Assembly: GCA_027620395.1 (NCBI GenBank)
Contig: JAQBZY010000034.1
Span: forward strand, 1 to 9,207
Source: Pseudomonadota bacterium
GTDB lineage: Bacteria > Pseudomonadota > Alphaproteobacteria > Rhodospirillales > Casp-alpha2
DNA: 9,207 bases
Reading direction: 5' to 3'
Part shown: positions 1-5,808 of the stretch, piece after piece
Numbering within the stretch: position 1 is the first letter of the stretch
Layout of the letters: each line of letters begins with the position of its first letter
Notes under the pieces: generated by a model
Databases searched by the model: none
What the model was told of the DNA's origin: nothing
Seen by the model: the letters and a program-made list of their open reading frames with translations, nothing else
Translations under genes and position numbers: made by a program

Positions 1-290
1 CCAGTAAACCTAAAAGGCGCACGTTGCGCTCCAGAAATCAGGACGCTACTTTTGCAACAGGTCTAATGGCGCCGCCAGTACCGCCGCCCCGAGGGCGGAT
101 CGAATTTTCGAATAAAATCGCATCTGAACGACCTCGTATTGCCGCCTGAATCGCGTCAGGATATACCAAAATCGACCTGGGCCCTAGCACCCGCCGTCGG
201 CCCTACCCAAGCTCACCATTGTTTAGCGCCTTAAATCACACATTGCAGATTTTTCGGTGCCCGATCGCGAGCGCTCGGCCGAGCGTAACC
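1..290. other. Intergenic stretch without a convincing gene
   Basis: No credible coding region is seen here. One frame is open from base 1 to a TAA at 64-66 and could be the last 21 codons of a gene starting before the window, but nothing in it is recognisable. Small inverted repeats are present: CCGCCC/GGGCGG at 84-89 and 93-98, CCTGA/TCAGG at 145-149 and 156-160, and a 14-base palindrome at 272-285. The first is followed on the plus strand by ATCGAATTTTC, a weak terminator-like pattern that could end a plus-strand gene from upstream. The stretch looks less GC-rich than the radA-purF region. Confidence 0.5.
272..285. repeat. 14-base perfect palindrome just after the hypothetical gene
   Basis: CGCTCGGCCGAGCG reads the same on both strands and lies six bases past the stop codon of the minus-strand hypothetical gene. 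It partly overlaps a second palindrome, GAGCGCTC (269-276). In RNA it could form a five-pair hairpin with a GGCC loop. No run of T follows on either strand, so it is not a standard intrinsic terminator. Its position would fit a transcript-end hairpin, but that is inference. Confidence 0.45.
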
Positions 291-1262
291 TCAAAAACCT
301 TTCCGCATGTCGGTCACCAGAAAGTCCGCCATGCGCTTCGGTCCCGCCGTATGACGCGACGGGAAGTTTTCATGCCAAGCATACATTTTCACCGACAATT
401 TGCACAACAACGCGCCGATCGCGGCGTGATTGTCTTCGACCAGCGACTTGAACTCCTCGAATTTTTCCGCGCTCATGTCATTCCACATCGCCTCGGTGCT
501 TTGCGAAAAAAGCGTGAACCGGTCTTGCAATGCGCCGCAAATTTTATTGATACGGTCTTCCAGCCGATCCGACGTTTTTGCAATTTCCGGATTGCCTTTC
601 ATTTGCGAATTGGCTTTAAGCATTTTCAGTGCCGCGAAAAATTCCTGCATTTCCGGCGACAGCTCTTGCAATTGATTTCGATAGTACGAGATCGACAAAT
701 AGATATCGCCGTAGTCTTCCAAAAATTGCGGAACCTTGGAAAGATCGATTTGAATTTTGCTGGCGATCATTTTTAGGTTTTTCCGAGCCTTTTCCGGATC
801 TGCGTTGCGCAGCAGTTGCCCGACATCGGCGGTTTCCATTTCCTCGGAATCCGCGCCATAAATCGCCCGAATAAGTCGAGCGGTGAACGGCCGCACATAT
901 ATTTCGAGATCCTTTTGCATCTTGGGCGACAGTCTTAGATATTTGGTGTCGTTGACTTTGATGCCGTGCGCCCGCAATGCGATCCGCAGCGAATAGACGT
1001 CAAAGCTGTGCAACTTGGAAATGTGACTGATGATCTGCAAGTCATGCGCCGAGATGCCGGCGACCGACATCCGGATGTCGTCCGGGCTTATGTGGCCGGC
1101 CCCGGTCTTGCTGTCCTTGTACAATTGAATGGCGCTCTCGAAATAATGGTTCTTGACCATTGCCATGCCGCGAAGCGTGACTGAATCGAACGGCAAGATC
1201 GCCATCGGCAATATCGATAATGAGTCGGTATCTTCGTCTTTGACGACAGTTTCGTTGGTCAA
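291..1262 (-). CDS. Hypothetical protein, helix-rich, soluble, 323 aa
   Basis: I do not recognise this family. The open frame encodes 323 residues with no signal peptide, no membrane segment and no metal- or nucleotide-binding motif that I can see. The sequence is rich in charged and Leu/Ile/Met residues, consistent with a mostly alpha-helical cytoplasmic protein. Aromatic-rich stretches such as YGDIYLSISYYR (about 184-195) and AMWNDMSAEKFEEF (about 258-271) look like conserved packing segments rather than translated noise. The first start codon is TTG at 1260-1262, preceded by GCAGCAGAGAA, a poor ribosome binding site. No ATG or GTG lies between it and the upstream in-frame stop at 1326-1328. 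The ATG at 1203-1205 (residue 20) is the main alternative. Base composition is lower in GC than in the other genes: sampled 60-base lines range from about 42 to 55% G+C. It is transcribed away from the other genes and has its own upstream region of 167 bases. Confidence 0.7.
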   Translation of the reverse strand: MTNETVVKDEDTDSLSILPMAILPFDSVTLRGMAMVKNHYFESAIQLYKDSKTGAGHISPDDIRMSVAGISAHDLQIISHISKLHSFDVYSLRIALRAHGIKVNDTKYLRLSPKMQKDLEIYVRPFTARLIRAIYGADSEEMETADVGQLLRNADPEKARKNLKMIASKIQIDLSKVPQFLEDYGDIYLSISYYRNQLQELSPEMQEFFAALKMLKANSQMKGNPEIAKTSDRLEDRINKICGALQDRFTLFSQSTEAMWNDMSAEKFEEFKSLVEDNHAAIGALLCKLSVKMYAWHENFPSRHTAGPKRMADFLVTDMRKGF

Positions 1263-1332
1263 TTCTCTGCTGCCTGTATCGATTCGCGAAAATTCATTGC
1301 GCGATTTGGTGATAATCTGCCTTGGTCACACT

Positions 1333-1375
1333 TGCCGCGCAACAATTTAGCGGTTGGCTGGAATATTGCGCGGCA
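1333..1375. repeat. Perfect 10-bp inverted repeat with a 23-base spacer
   Basis: TGCCGCGCAA at 1333-1342 is exactly repeated in inverted orientation as TTGCGCGGCA at 1366-1375. The arm centres are 33 bp apart, about three helical turns, so two protein dimers or a looped complex could sit on one face of the DNA. In RNA it would form a long-loop hairpin. It lies upstream of the minus-strand hypothetical gene, 71 to 113 bases before its start codon. The match is seen directly; a regulatory role is inferred. Confidence 0.5.
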
Positions 1376-1387
1376 TCGGCTTTCTTG

Positions 1388-1429
1388 CGCCGAAGCGGCG
1401 GCACGATCACCGAAGCGCCGGTTTCGGCG
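1388..1429 (-). terminator. Two GC-rich hairpins after the GST gene, possible weak terminator
   Basis: Two perfect 5-bp stems lie directly after the GST stop codon on the minus strand: CGCCG/CGGCG with a 4-base loop at 1416-1429, and CGCCG/CGGCG with a 3-base loop at 1388-1400. Neither is followed by a run of T, so this is not a textbook intrinsic terminator. The hairpins may stabilise the 3' end of the cyclase-GST transcript or slow polymerase. Both readings are uncertain. Confidence 0.3.
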
Positions 1430-2068
1430 TCAGTCTAAATCGCCCATGCCGTACCGTTGAAACAATTGCGGCATGCCTGGTCGGGCAAGAACCCGTTTGC
1501 AAATCGCGGCGATCTTTGGCGAGCGAGCCAACAGGGCCGGTGTGTCGTAGTGCCAGCAGACCACCATCGCCAGATAGGGGTCGAGCACGCTGAAGTCCCG
1601 GCCCAGGTACCATGATGGTCCAGCGCCGAGCCCCTCCTCCACGGCTCTGAACCCCCAACCCCAACGCCCCGCCGCCGCCGTCTTGACGCCGGCAACGCCC
1701 GCCGAATCGGCGGTGTAGCGGTCGGCATAGCTGTAGCGGAGGTCCGGCTCATAGATGTTGACCACCATGTGCAATAGCCATCGATAGGCCTGGGCCCTGA
1801 GATCGGTCCCGGTCTCGGGCAGCAGCCTTGCTTCGGGAAAGGAATCGGCAACGGTCATAACCATCGCCGCCGATTCGGTGATCACGGCGCCGGATGGCAG
1901 AACCAAAGCCGGGATCTGCTTCATCGGGTTCAAACGCTCGAATTCCGGATCATCGACCCGGCCGTTGCTACGCTTGACCTCGATCCGCTCGAACACGGCC
2001 CCGGACTCGGTGAGCGCCACGTCGACGGCGAAAGCGCCGGTGCGGCGGCTCCAATATAATTTGTACAT
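1430..2068 (-). CDS. Glutathione S-transferase-like protein
   Basis: A GST-fold protein of 212 residues from the chosen start. Residues 1-75 form the thioredoxin-like domain, with the cis-proline motif QIPAL (51-55) and the glutathione-contacting pair ES (65-66). The all-helical second domain carries the usual N-capping motif FSVLDPYL (about 159-166). The N-terminus aligns without gaps to E. coli GstA as I remember it, but the catalytic Cys10 position is Gly11, the following Ser is Ala12, and the His106 position appears to be Tyr. Classical beta-class chemistry is therefore doubtful; Ser7 or Thr10 might substitute, or the role may be binding only. An ATG also exists at 2072-2074, but AGAAGGG (2076-2082) lies only one base before it and seven before the ATG at 2066-2068, which I prefer. 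The gene follows the adenylate cyclase closely and is probably co-transcribed and translationally coupled with it. The substrate is unknown. Confidence 0.88.
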   Translation of the reverse strand: MYKLYWSRRTGAFAVDVALTESGAVFERIEVKRSNGRVDDPEFERLNPMKQIPALVLPSGAVITESAAMVMTVADSFPEARLLPETGTDLRAQAYRWLLHMVVNIYEPDLRYSYADRYTADSAGVAGVKTAAAGRWGWGFRAVEEGLGAGPSWYLGRDFSVLDPYLAMVVCWHYDTPALLARSPKIAAICKRVLARPGMPQLFQRYGMGDLD

Positions 2069-2075
2069 GTTCATT

Positions 2076-2082
2076 CCCTTCT
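2076..2082 (-). promoter_or_regulatory. Ribosome binding site of the GST, overlapping the cyclase stop codon
   Basis: On the minus strand AGAAGGG shares two bases with the TAG stop codon of the cyclase gene (2081-2083). It sits seven bases before the ATG at 2066-2068. Ribosomes finishing the cyclase could re-initiate on the GST, which is the usual sign of translational coupling. Confidence 0.6.
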
Positions 2083-3421
2083 AATTTCCGCTCGGCTGCC
2101 AACGGCGGACCCGCAATGTCTGTTGACGCCCCTTGACCGAGATCGTCTCGACGATCCCGAAATTGTTATCTCCGCCAACAGCGGCCGTTGCTTCGTCGAC
2201 GACGATTTCACCACTCATGGCGGCGGAACATAACCTCGCCGCCGAATTGACGCTATCTCCGATGACCGTGAAATCCATCCGCTCGGCCGCCCCGATCACA
2301 CCGGAGATGGCCGGGCCGCTGAAGATGCCGATCCCGACTCCGGGCTCGAGACCGGTCTCGGCGATGTCACGTTGCACCTTGATCGCGGCCCGGACTGCCC
2401 GGGCTTGGCGTCCGCCGCCATCGAACCGCGCCAGCACGGCATCGCCGATCATTTTGTCGACATCGCCGCCTTCCGCCGAAATCGCCGCGATCTGCAAAGA
2501 CATCATGCGGTTGAGATATCTAACCACTTCTTCCGGCGGGTTTGCTTCGCTCATCGCCGTGAAGCCGCGGACATCGGAATAAAAAAGCGTTAGTTCGACC
2601 CGCTCCGACGGCATTTGGCCCGAAGAAAGCGCGGCTTTCGCGGCACTCACCGCGCGCACCGAAACCAAGCCGGCTAGGCGCTCCTTCAACGTCGCCAGTA
2701 GTGCTGTACGCTTGTCGATATCGGCTTGAGCGCGGCCGACGAGGCGGAGCAGCGCCCAGGCAATGACCCCCAGTGTCAACGCCGCCGCAGCCGCCACCGG
2801 TGCCGCGGCACCGAAAATCAATTGGTCGAGATGCGAGGTCGGCTCGTAAAGTTCAAGCACCACCGGCGGATGGCCATCGCGGGCGTCGAGACGGACGTAG
2901 AGTTCATAAAGTTCAGTCCCATCCGGAAGTGTCTTGAGAATGGCGCTTCTTTCCCCCTTTTTCATTGCCAGCTCATAGGCGGCGCTAGCATCCGCAGTGC
3001 CGATCTGTCCTGGATCGGTGTTGAACAAGATGATGCCCCCAGAGCCGTATACCTTGAGATGCGCTAGACCCAATTCCTTGACTTCGTTGCCGAGCGCCTT
3101 GATCAATTTCTCCCCGCCGGGTGACGCAAAAATATTTTTGGGCGTTCTCGTCGCCTTCAACTCGCGCCATGCCGTTTCGGCTTCCGCGGCAACCGCACGG
3201 TTGATGGTCTCGGCGCGCCGCTCAGCCTGCTGCAGATAGATTGCCGAGACCAGATCGGCGCCGCCCCACGCCGCCAATCCAGGAATAAGCAGGATTAAGA
3301 CAAAGAACGCCGGCAGGATGCGGCGGCGGAAATGACGGCTGAGCGGATAGGGCTGGTCGATATCGAGTGCCGCCGAATCGGCGGCCGAACCCGGGAAAGT
3401 ACGTCCTGAATTCAAGGCCAC
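2081..3421 (-). CDS. Membrane-bound class III adenylate cyclase
   Basis: Predicted to make cAMP from ATP at the inner membrane. From the GTG start (446 aa) the order is a short cytoplasmic N-terminus, a membrane helix (about 36-57), a periplasmic region (about 58-200), a second Ala-rich membrane helix (about 201-228), a linker, and a catalytic domain (about 273-440). Catalytic residues all appear present: metal-binding Asp283 in FYSDVRGFT and Asp327 in KMIGDAVLARF, adenine-selecting Lys323 and Asp383 (MDFTVIGD), and Asn392 and Arg396 in VNSAARL. The Lys/Asp pair points to ATP rather than GTP. I see no clear HAMP domain, and the periplasmic region matches no sensor family I can name by eye. 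The frame extends up to an ATG at 3464-3466, but that has no ribosome binding site and would lie only about 5 bases from the predicted transcription start. GTG 3419-3421 has a strong site. The GST gene follows immediately. Confidence 0.9.
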   Translation of the reverse strand: MALNSGRTFPGSAADSAALDIDQPYPLSRHFRRRILPAFFVLILLIPGLAAWGGADLVSAIYLQQAERRAETINRAVAAEAETAWRELKATRTPKNIFASPGGEKLIKALGNEVKELGLAHLKVYGSGGIILFNTDPGQIGTADASAAYELAMKKGERSAILKTLPDGTELYELYVRLDARDGHPPVVLELYEPTSHLDQLIFGAAAPVAAAAALTLGVIAWALLRLVGRAQADIDKRTALLATLKERLAGLVSVRAVSAAKAALSSGQMPSERVELTLFYSDVRGFTAMSEANPPEEVVRYLNRMMSLQIAAISAEGGDVDKMIGDAVLARFDGGGRQARAVRAAIKVQRDIAETGLEPGVGIGIFSGPAISGVIGAAERMDFTVIGDSVNSAARLCSAAMSGEIVVDEATAAVGGDNNFGIVETISVKGRQQTLRVRRWQPSGN

Positions 3422-3428
3422 TTCCGTA

Positions 3429-3438
3429 CCCTCCCCTT
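3429..3438 (-). promoter_or_regulatory. Strong ribosome binding site that sets the cyclase GTG start
   Basis: On the minus strand AAGGGGAGGG ends seven bases before the GTG at 3419-3421. It is the best Shine-Dalgarno match near this gene and favours GTG over the upstream in-frame ATG at 3464-3466. Confidence 0.6.
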
Positions 3439-3477
3439 GTCGTTGCCGCCGAAGCCCGACCGCCATGTCGAAAGCGA

Positions 3478-3506
3478 ACGATAGCCGCTTTTTGGAGATA
3501 CCTCAA
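3478..3506 (-). promoter_or_regulatory. Candidate sigma70-type promoter of the cyclase-GST pair
   Basis: On the minus strand TTGAGG (3501-3506) and TATCGT (3478-3483) are separated by exactly 17 bases. Each matches four of six consensus positions. Transcription would start near 3471, leaving about 50 bases of leader before the GTG start and enough room for the ribosome binding site at 3429-3438. This is a pattern match only. Confidence 0.35.
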
Positions 3507-3548
3507 AAGTGGCGAAACGCAACGCTTCGGGCAGGATTTTCCGGTGAT

Positions 3549-3666
3549 CGGACGTGAAAGTCCGGCGGTCTCGGGAACCTGCCACCCCGGCCGATGGAAG
3601 CAAGGGGCCGGTCCGCTTGCGGCGGGGCGGCGAATCGCTTAAGCCTCTCAAATCCTGCATGACCGG
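3549..3666 (+). other. GC-rich, hairpin-forming leader ahead of radA
   Basis: Several potential RNA stems follow one another. CGGAC/GTCCG (3549-3553, 3560-3564) closes a GTGAAA loop. GGCGGT pairs with ACCTGCC, with one bulged T (3564-3583). CCGGCC/GGCCGG (3587-3592, 3606-3611) encloses GATGGAAGCAAGG. The bases CCGGTC (3608-3613) could instead pair with GACCGG (3661-3666), close to the radA ribosome binding site, so two alternative folds can be drawn. I cannot assign it to a known RNA class. It could also just reflect high GC content, or be an N-terminal extension of radA, since that frame is open here. Confidence 0.3.
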
Positions 3667-3676
3667 GGACTACTTT

Positions 3677-3682
3677 GGGGAG
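3677..3682 (+). promoter_or_regulatory. Ribosome binding site that sets the radA TTG start
   Basis: GGGGAG directly touches the ATG at 3683-3685, which is too close for initiation. It lies six bases before the TTG at 3689-3691, a normal spacing. It therefore supports the TTG as the start codon. Confidence 0.6.
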
Positions 3683-3688
3683 ATGCCC

Positions 3689-5083
3689 TTGGCGAAAGCC
3701 AAATCGAGCTACGTCTGCCAGGAGTGCGGCGCCCAGCACAGCCGCTGGATGGGCCGCTGCGAAACCTGTGGCGCCTGGAACAGCGTGATCGAGGAAGCCA
3801 CTGCCGAGGCCGCGCCCAAGGGGCTCGGCTCGAAGCGCGGCCGCAAGATCGAATTCGTCGGTCTTGCCGGCGCCGAAAAGGATCCACCCCGCCAAATGAC
3901 CGGCATGGCCGAATTCGACCGCGTCACCGGCGGCGGACTGGTGCCGGGCTCGGCGGTCCTGGTCGGTGGCGATCCCGGGATCGGCAAATCAACGCTGTTG
4001 ATGCAGGTGACCGCGAGGCTCGGCCAGTCCGGCCGGGTGGTCTATATTTCCGGCGAAGAAGCGATCGCGCAACTCCGCATGCGGGCCCGCCGGCTCGGCC
4101 TCGGCGAAGCAACGGTGGCGCTCGCCGCCGCGACCAACGTCCGCGACATCGTGGCCAGCTTGGACGGACCCGACGCGCCGGACGCGGTGGTGATCGATTC
4201 GATCCAGACCATGTTCCTGGACAATCTGGAATCGGCGCCGGGCACCGTTGCCCAGGTCAGGACTTCGGCGCAGGAATTGATCCGGCTGGCCAAGCGCCGC
4301 GGCTTCGCGCTGCTGCTGGTCGGGCATGTCACCAAGGAAGGCCTGATCGCCGGTCCCCGGGTTCTCGAGCACATGGTCGACACGGTGCTGCATTTCGAGG
4401 GCGAGCGCTCGCATCAGTTCCGCATTCTCCGCGCCGTCAAAAACCGCTTCGGCCCGGCCGACGAAATCGGCGTATTCGAAATGTCCGACGCTGGCCTGGT
4501 CGAGGTCGCCAATCCGTCCGAATTGTTCCTCGCCGACCGCGACGGCGACGTATCGGGCTCGGCGGTATTCGCCGGCATCGAGGGGAGCCGGCCGGTATTG
4601 GTCGAAATCCAGGCGCTGGTGGCGCCGACCCAATTAGGGACTCCCCGCCGCGCCGTGATCGGTTGGGATTCCGGACGCCTGGCCATGGTGATGGCGGTGC
4701 TGGACGCCCGTTGCGGGTATTCGCTCGGTCCCTTGGACGTTTATCTCAATGTCGCCGGCGGGCTCCGGATATCCGAGCCGGCCGCCGATCTTGCCGTCGC
4801 CGCGGCGTTGATCTCTTCCGAAAGTGGCGACGCCATCCCAGCCGGGACCGTGGTCTTCGGCGAAATCGGATTGTCCGGCGAAATCCGGCCGGTGTCCCGG
4901 CTCGATCTTAGGTTAAAGGAAGCCTCCAAGCTCGGCTTTACCCATGCCATCGTGCCGGCTAGGCATTCCACCCGCGCCCCAAAAGCCGACAATACTGATA
5001 TCCACATCACCGAAATCGGACACATCCGCGATCTGGCCGGCATCGTCGCCCAGCGCGGCGGTCCGAAACGGGCGCTTGGCTGA
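3689..5083 (+). CDS. radA: DNA repair protein RadA
   Basis: RadA (Sms) is a RecA-related, DnaB-like ATPase that helps branch migration and processing of recombination intermediates in the cytoplasm. From the TTG start it has 464 residues, close to the roughly 460 of E. coli RadA. Visible in order are a four-Cys zinc finger (C10, C13, C24, C27), Walker A GGDPGIGKST (93-102), Walker B VVIDSIQT (167-174), the RadA-specific KNRFG motif (251-255), and a C-terminal Lon-protease-like domain with LNVAGGLRISEPAADLAVA (353-371). The start gives MAKAKSSYVCQECG, matching the family's usual MAK-x-K opening. In-frame starts upstream (GTG 3554, ATG 3659, ATG 3683) would add an Arg-rich or atypical extension or are badly spaced from the ribosome binding site. 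cvpA begins 12 bases after the stop, so this is likely the first gene of the cluster. Confidence 0.96.
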   Translation: MAKAKSSYVCQECGAQHSRWMGRCETCGAWNSVIEEATAEAAPKGLGSKRGRKIEFVGLAGAEKDPPRQMTGMAEFDRVTGGGLVPGSAVLVGGDPGIGKSTLLMQVTARLGQSGRVVYISGEEAIAQLRMRARRLGLGEATVALAAATNVRDIVASLDGPDAPDAVVIDSIQTMFLDNLESAPGTVAQVRTSAQELIRLAKRRGFALLLVGHVTKEGLIAGPRVLEHMVDTVLHFEGERSHQFRILRAVKNRFGPADEIGVFEMSDAGLVEVANPSELFLADRDGDVSGSAVFAGIEGSRPVLVEIQALVAPTQLGTPRRAVIGWDSGRLAMVMAVLDARCGYSLGPLDVYLNVAGGLRISEPAADLAVAAALISSESGDAIPAGTVVFGEIGLSGEIRPVSRLDLRLKEASKLGFTHAIVPARHSTRAPKADNTDIHITEIGHIRDLAGIVAQRGGPKRALG

Positions 5084-5095
5084 GGCATCGTGGGG

Positions 5096-5794
5096 ATGGA
5101 AGCGCTCGACAATTTGCCGGTCAACCCGCTCGATGTCGCGGTCCTGATCCTGCTGTTGATCTCGGCGGTGTTCGCCTACGCCCGCGGTTTCGTTCACGAG
5201 GTGCTGTCGGTGGGCGGTTGGATCGGCGCCATTTTCGCGACATTCTATGCCTTCCCCTATGTCCGGCCGATCTCGCGCAAGTATATCTCGTTGGAAATTA
5301 TTGCCGATCTCTCGGCCGGGGTCGTCGTCTTCGTGACGACGCTAGTGATCCTCTCGGTCCTGACCCGGATGATCAGCCGCAAGGTGCAAGATAGCGCGCT
5401 CAACGTCCTCGACCGTTCGCTAGGCTTCCTGTTCGGCTTGGCCAGGGGCGCCGTCTTGATTTGCGTTCTTTATGCCGGCGCCATACTTCTAGTGCCGAAG
5501 GACGATCAGCCGAAGTGGGTCAACGAAGCCCGCGCCATGCAATTGATCGTGCCGGGGACCAAGTACTTGCGGTCCCTGGTGCCAGATCACATGACCGCGA
5601 GCGCCAAACAGCCGGCCGGCGGCAAGGCCAAGGCCGGCGCCACAGATAAGTCAGGTGGCACTGGAAAAGCGCCGGGCTTCAAGGAATTGACGGTGCCTTT
5701 GCCGAAATCGGCGCCGGCGCCGGCCCGAGAGGGATACGATGCGGGTCAACGGAAAAATCTCGAACGCCTGATTGACGGCAGTTCCAATCAATAG
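5096..5794 (+). CDS. cvpA: CvpA family inner-membrane protein
   Basis: CvpA proteins are small inner-membrane proteins, named for a role in colicin V production in E. coli and often encoded next to purF; their molecular activity is not settled. Four hydrophobic segments are visible at about residues 12-28, 36-55, 72-93 and 110-133 of 232. The Arg-Gly near the end of the first helix (YARGF) and the LDRSLGFLFGLARG stretch before the fourth are typical of the family. The tail from about residue 163 is low-complexity Ala/Gly/Lys/Pro, ending in a short Tyr/Arg/Leu-containing motif (EGYDAGQRKNLERLI). The ATG at 5096-5098 is chosen; an in-frame GTG six bases earlier (5090-5092) is also possible, with GAGG only four bases before it. 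It sits between radA and purF, 14 bases before the latter, and is probably co-transcribed with both. Confidence 0.93.
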   Translation: MEALDNLPVNPLDVAVLILLLISAVFAYARGFVHEVLSVGGWIGAIFATFYAFPYVRPISRKYISLEIIADLSAGVVVFVTTLVILSVLTRMISRKVQDSALNVLDRSLGFLFGLARGAVLICVLYAGAILLVPKDDQPKWVNEARAMQLIVPGTKYLRSLVPDHMTASAKQPAGGKAKAGATDKSGGTGKAPGFKELTVPLPKSAPAPAREGYDAGQRKNLERLIDGSSNQ

Positions 5795-5808
5795 AGGGAC
5801 GGGATAGA

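Larger units (their letters stand above)
1263..1429 (-). promoter_or_regulatory. Upstream region of the hypothetical gene, with inverted repeats
   Basis: These 167 bases separate the GST stop codon from the TTG start of the hypothetical gene, and probably hold that gene's promoter. I see no good -35/-10 pair; the best is TTGCGC with GATTAT at a poor spacing of 19. The motif TTGCGCG occurs three times: forward at 1297-1303 and 1366-1372, and inverted at 1336-1342. An 8-base palindrome, TTCGCGAA, lies at 1283-1290. The clustering suggests binding sites for a regulator, which is inference. Confidence 0.35.

Noticed and set aside
1..66. C-terminal end of a gene running in from upstream
   Set aside because: The frame is open to a TAA at 64, but 21 codons without any recognisable feature cannot be told from chance.
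84..108. Intrinsic terminator (CCGCCC/GGGCGG stem then ATCGAATTTT)
   Set aside because: The T-rich stretch begins seven bases after the stem and has only four Ts, and no upstream gene is visible to be terminated. Mentioned as weak only.
219..776. Plus-strand open frame of 185 codons opposite the hypothetical gene
   Set aside because: It is rich in Phe/Arg/His, as expected for the antisense of Lys/Glu/Met-rich helices, and has no good ribosome binding site. The minus-strand frame is longer and more protein-like.
3549..3614. Possible RNase P RNA or group II intron fragment, suggested by GTGAAAGTCCGG
   Set aside because: Only this short string is reminiscent of those RNAs. The remaining conserved elements are absent and the available space is far too short for either.
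3989..4633. Minus-strand open frame of 214 codons opposite radA
   Set aside because: Composition is His/Arg/Asp-rich and unlike a folded protein. It is a mirror frame of radA codons and has no recognisable motif.
3724..4911. Long plus-strand open frame of 395 codons inside radA
   Set aside because: It encodes an Arg/Gly/Pro-rich sequence with no domain pattern, and it overlaps radA, whose motifs are unmistakable. Long false frames are normal in GC-rich DNA.
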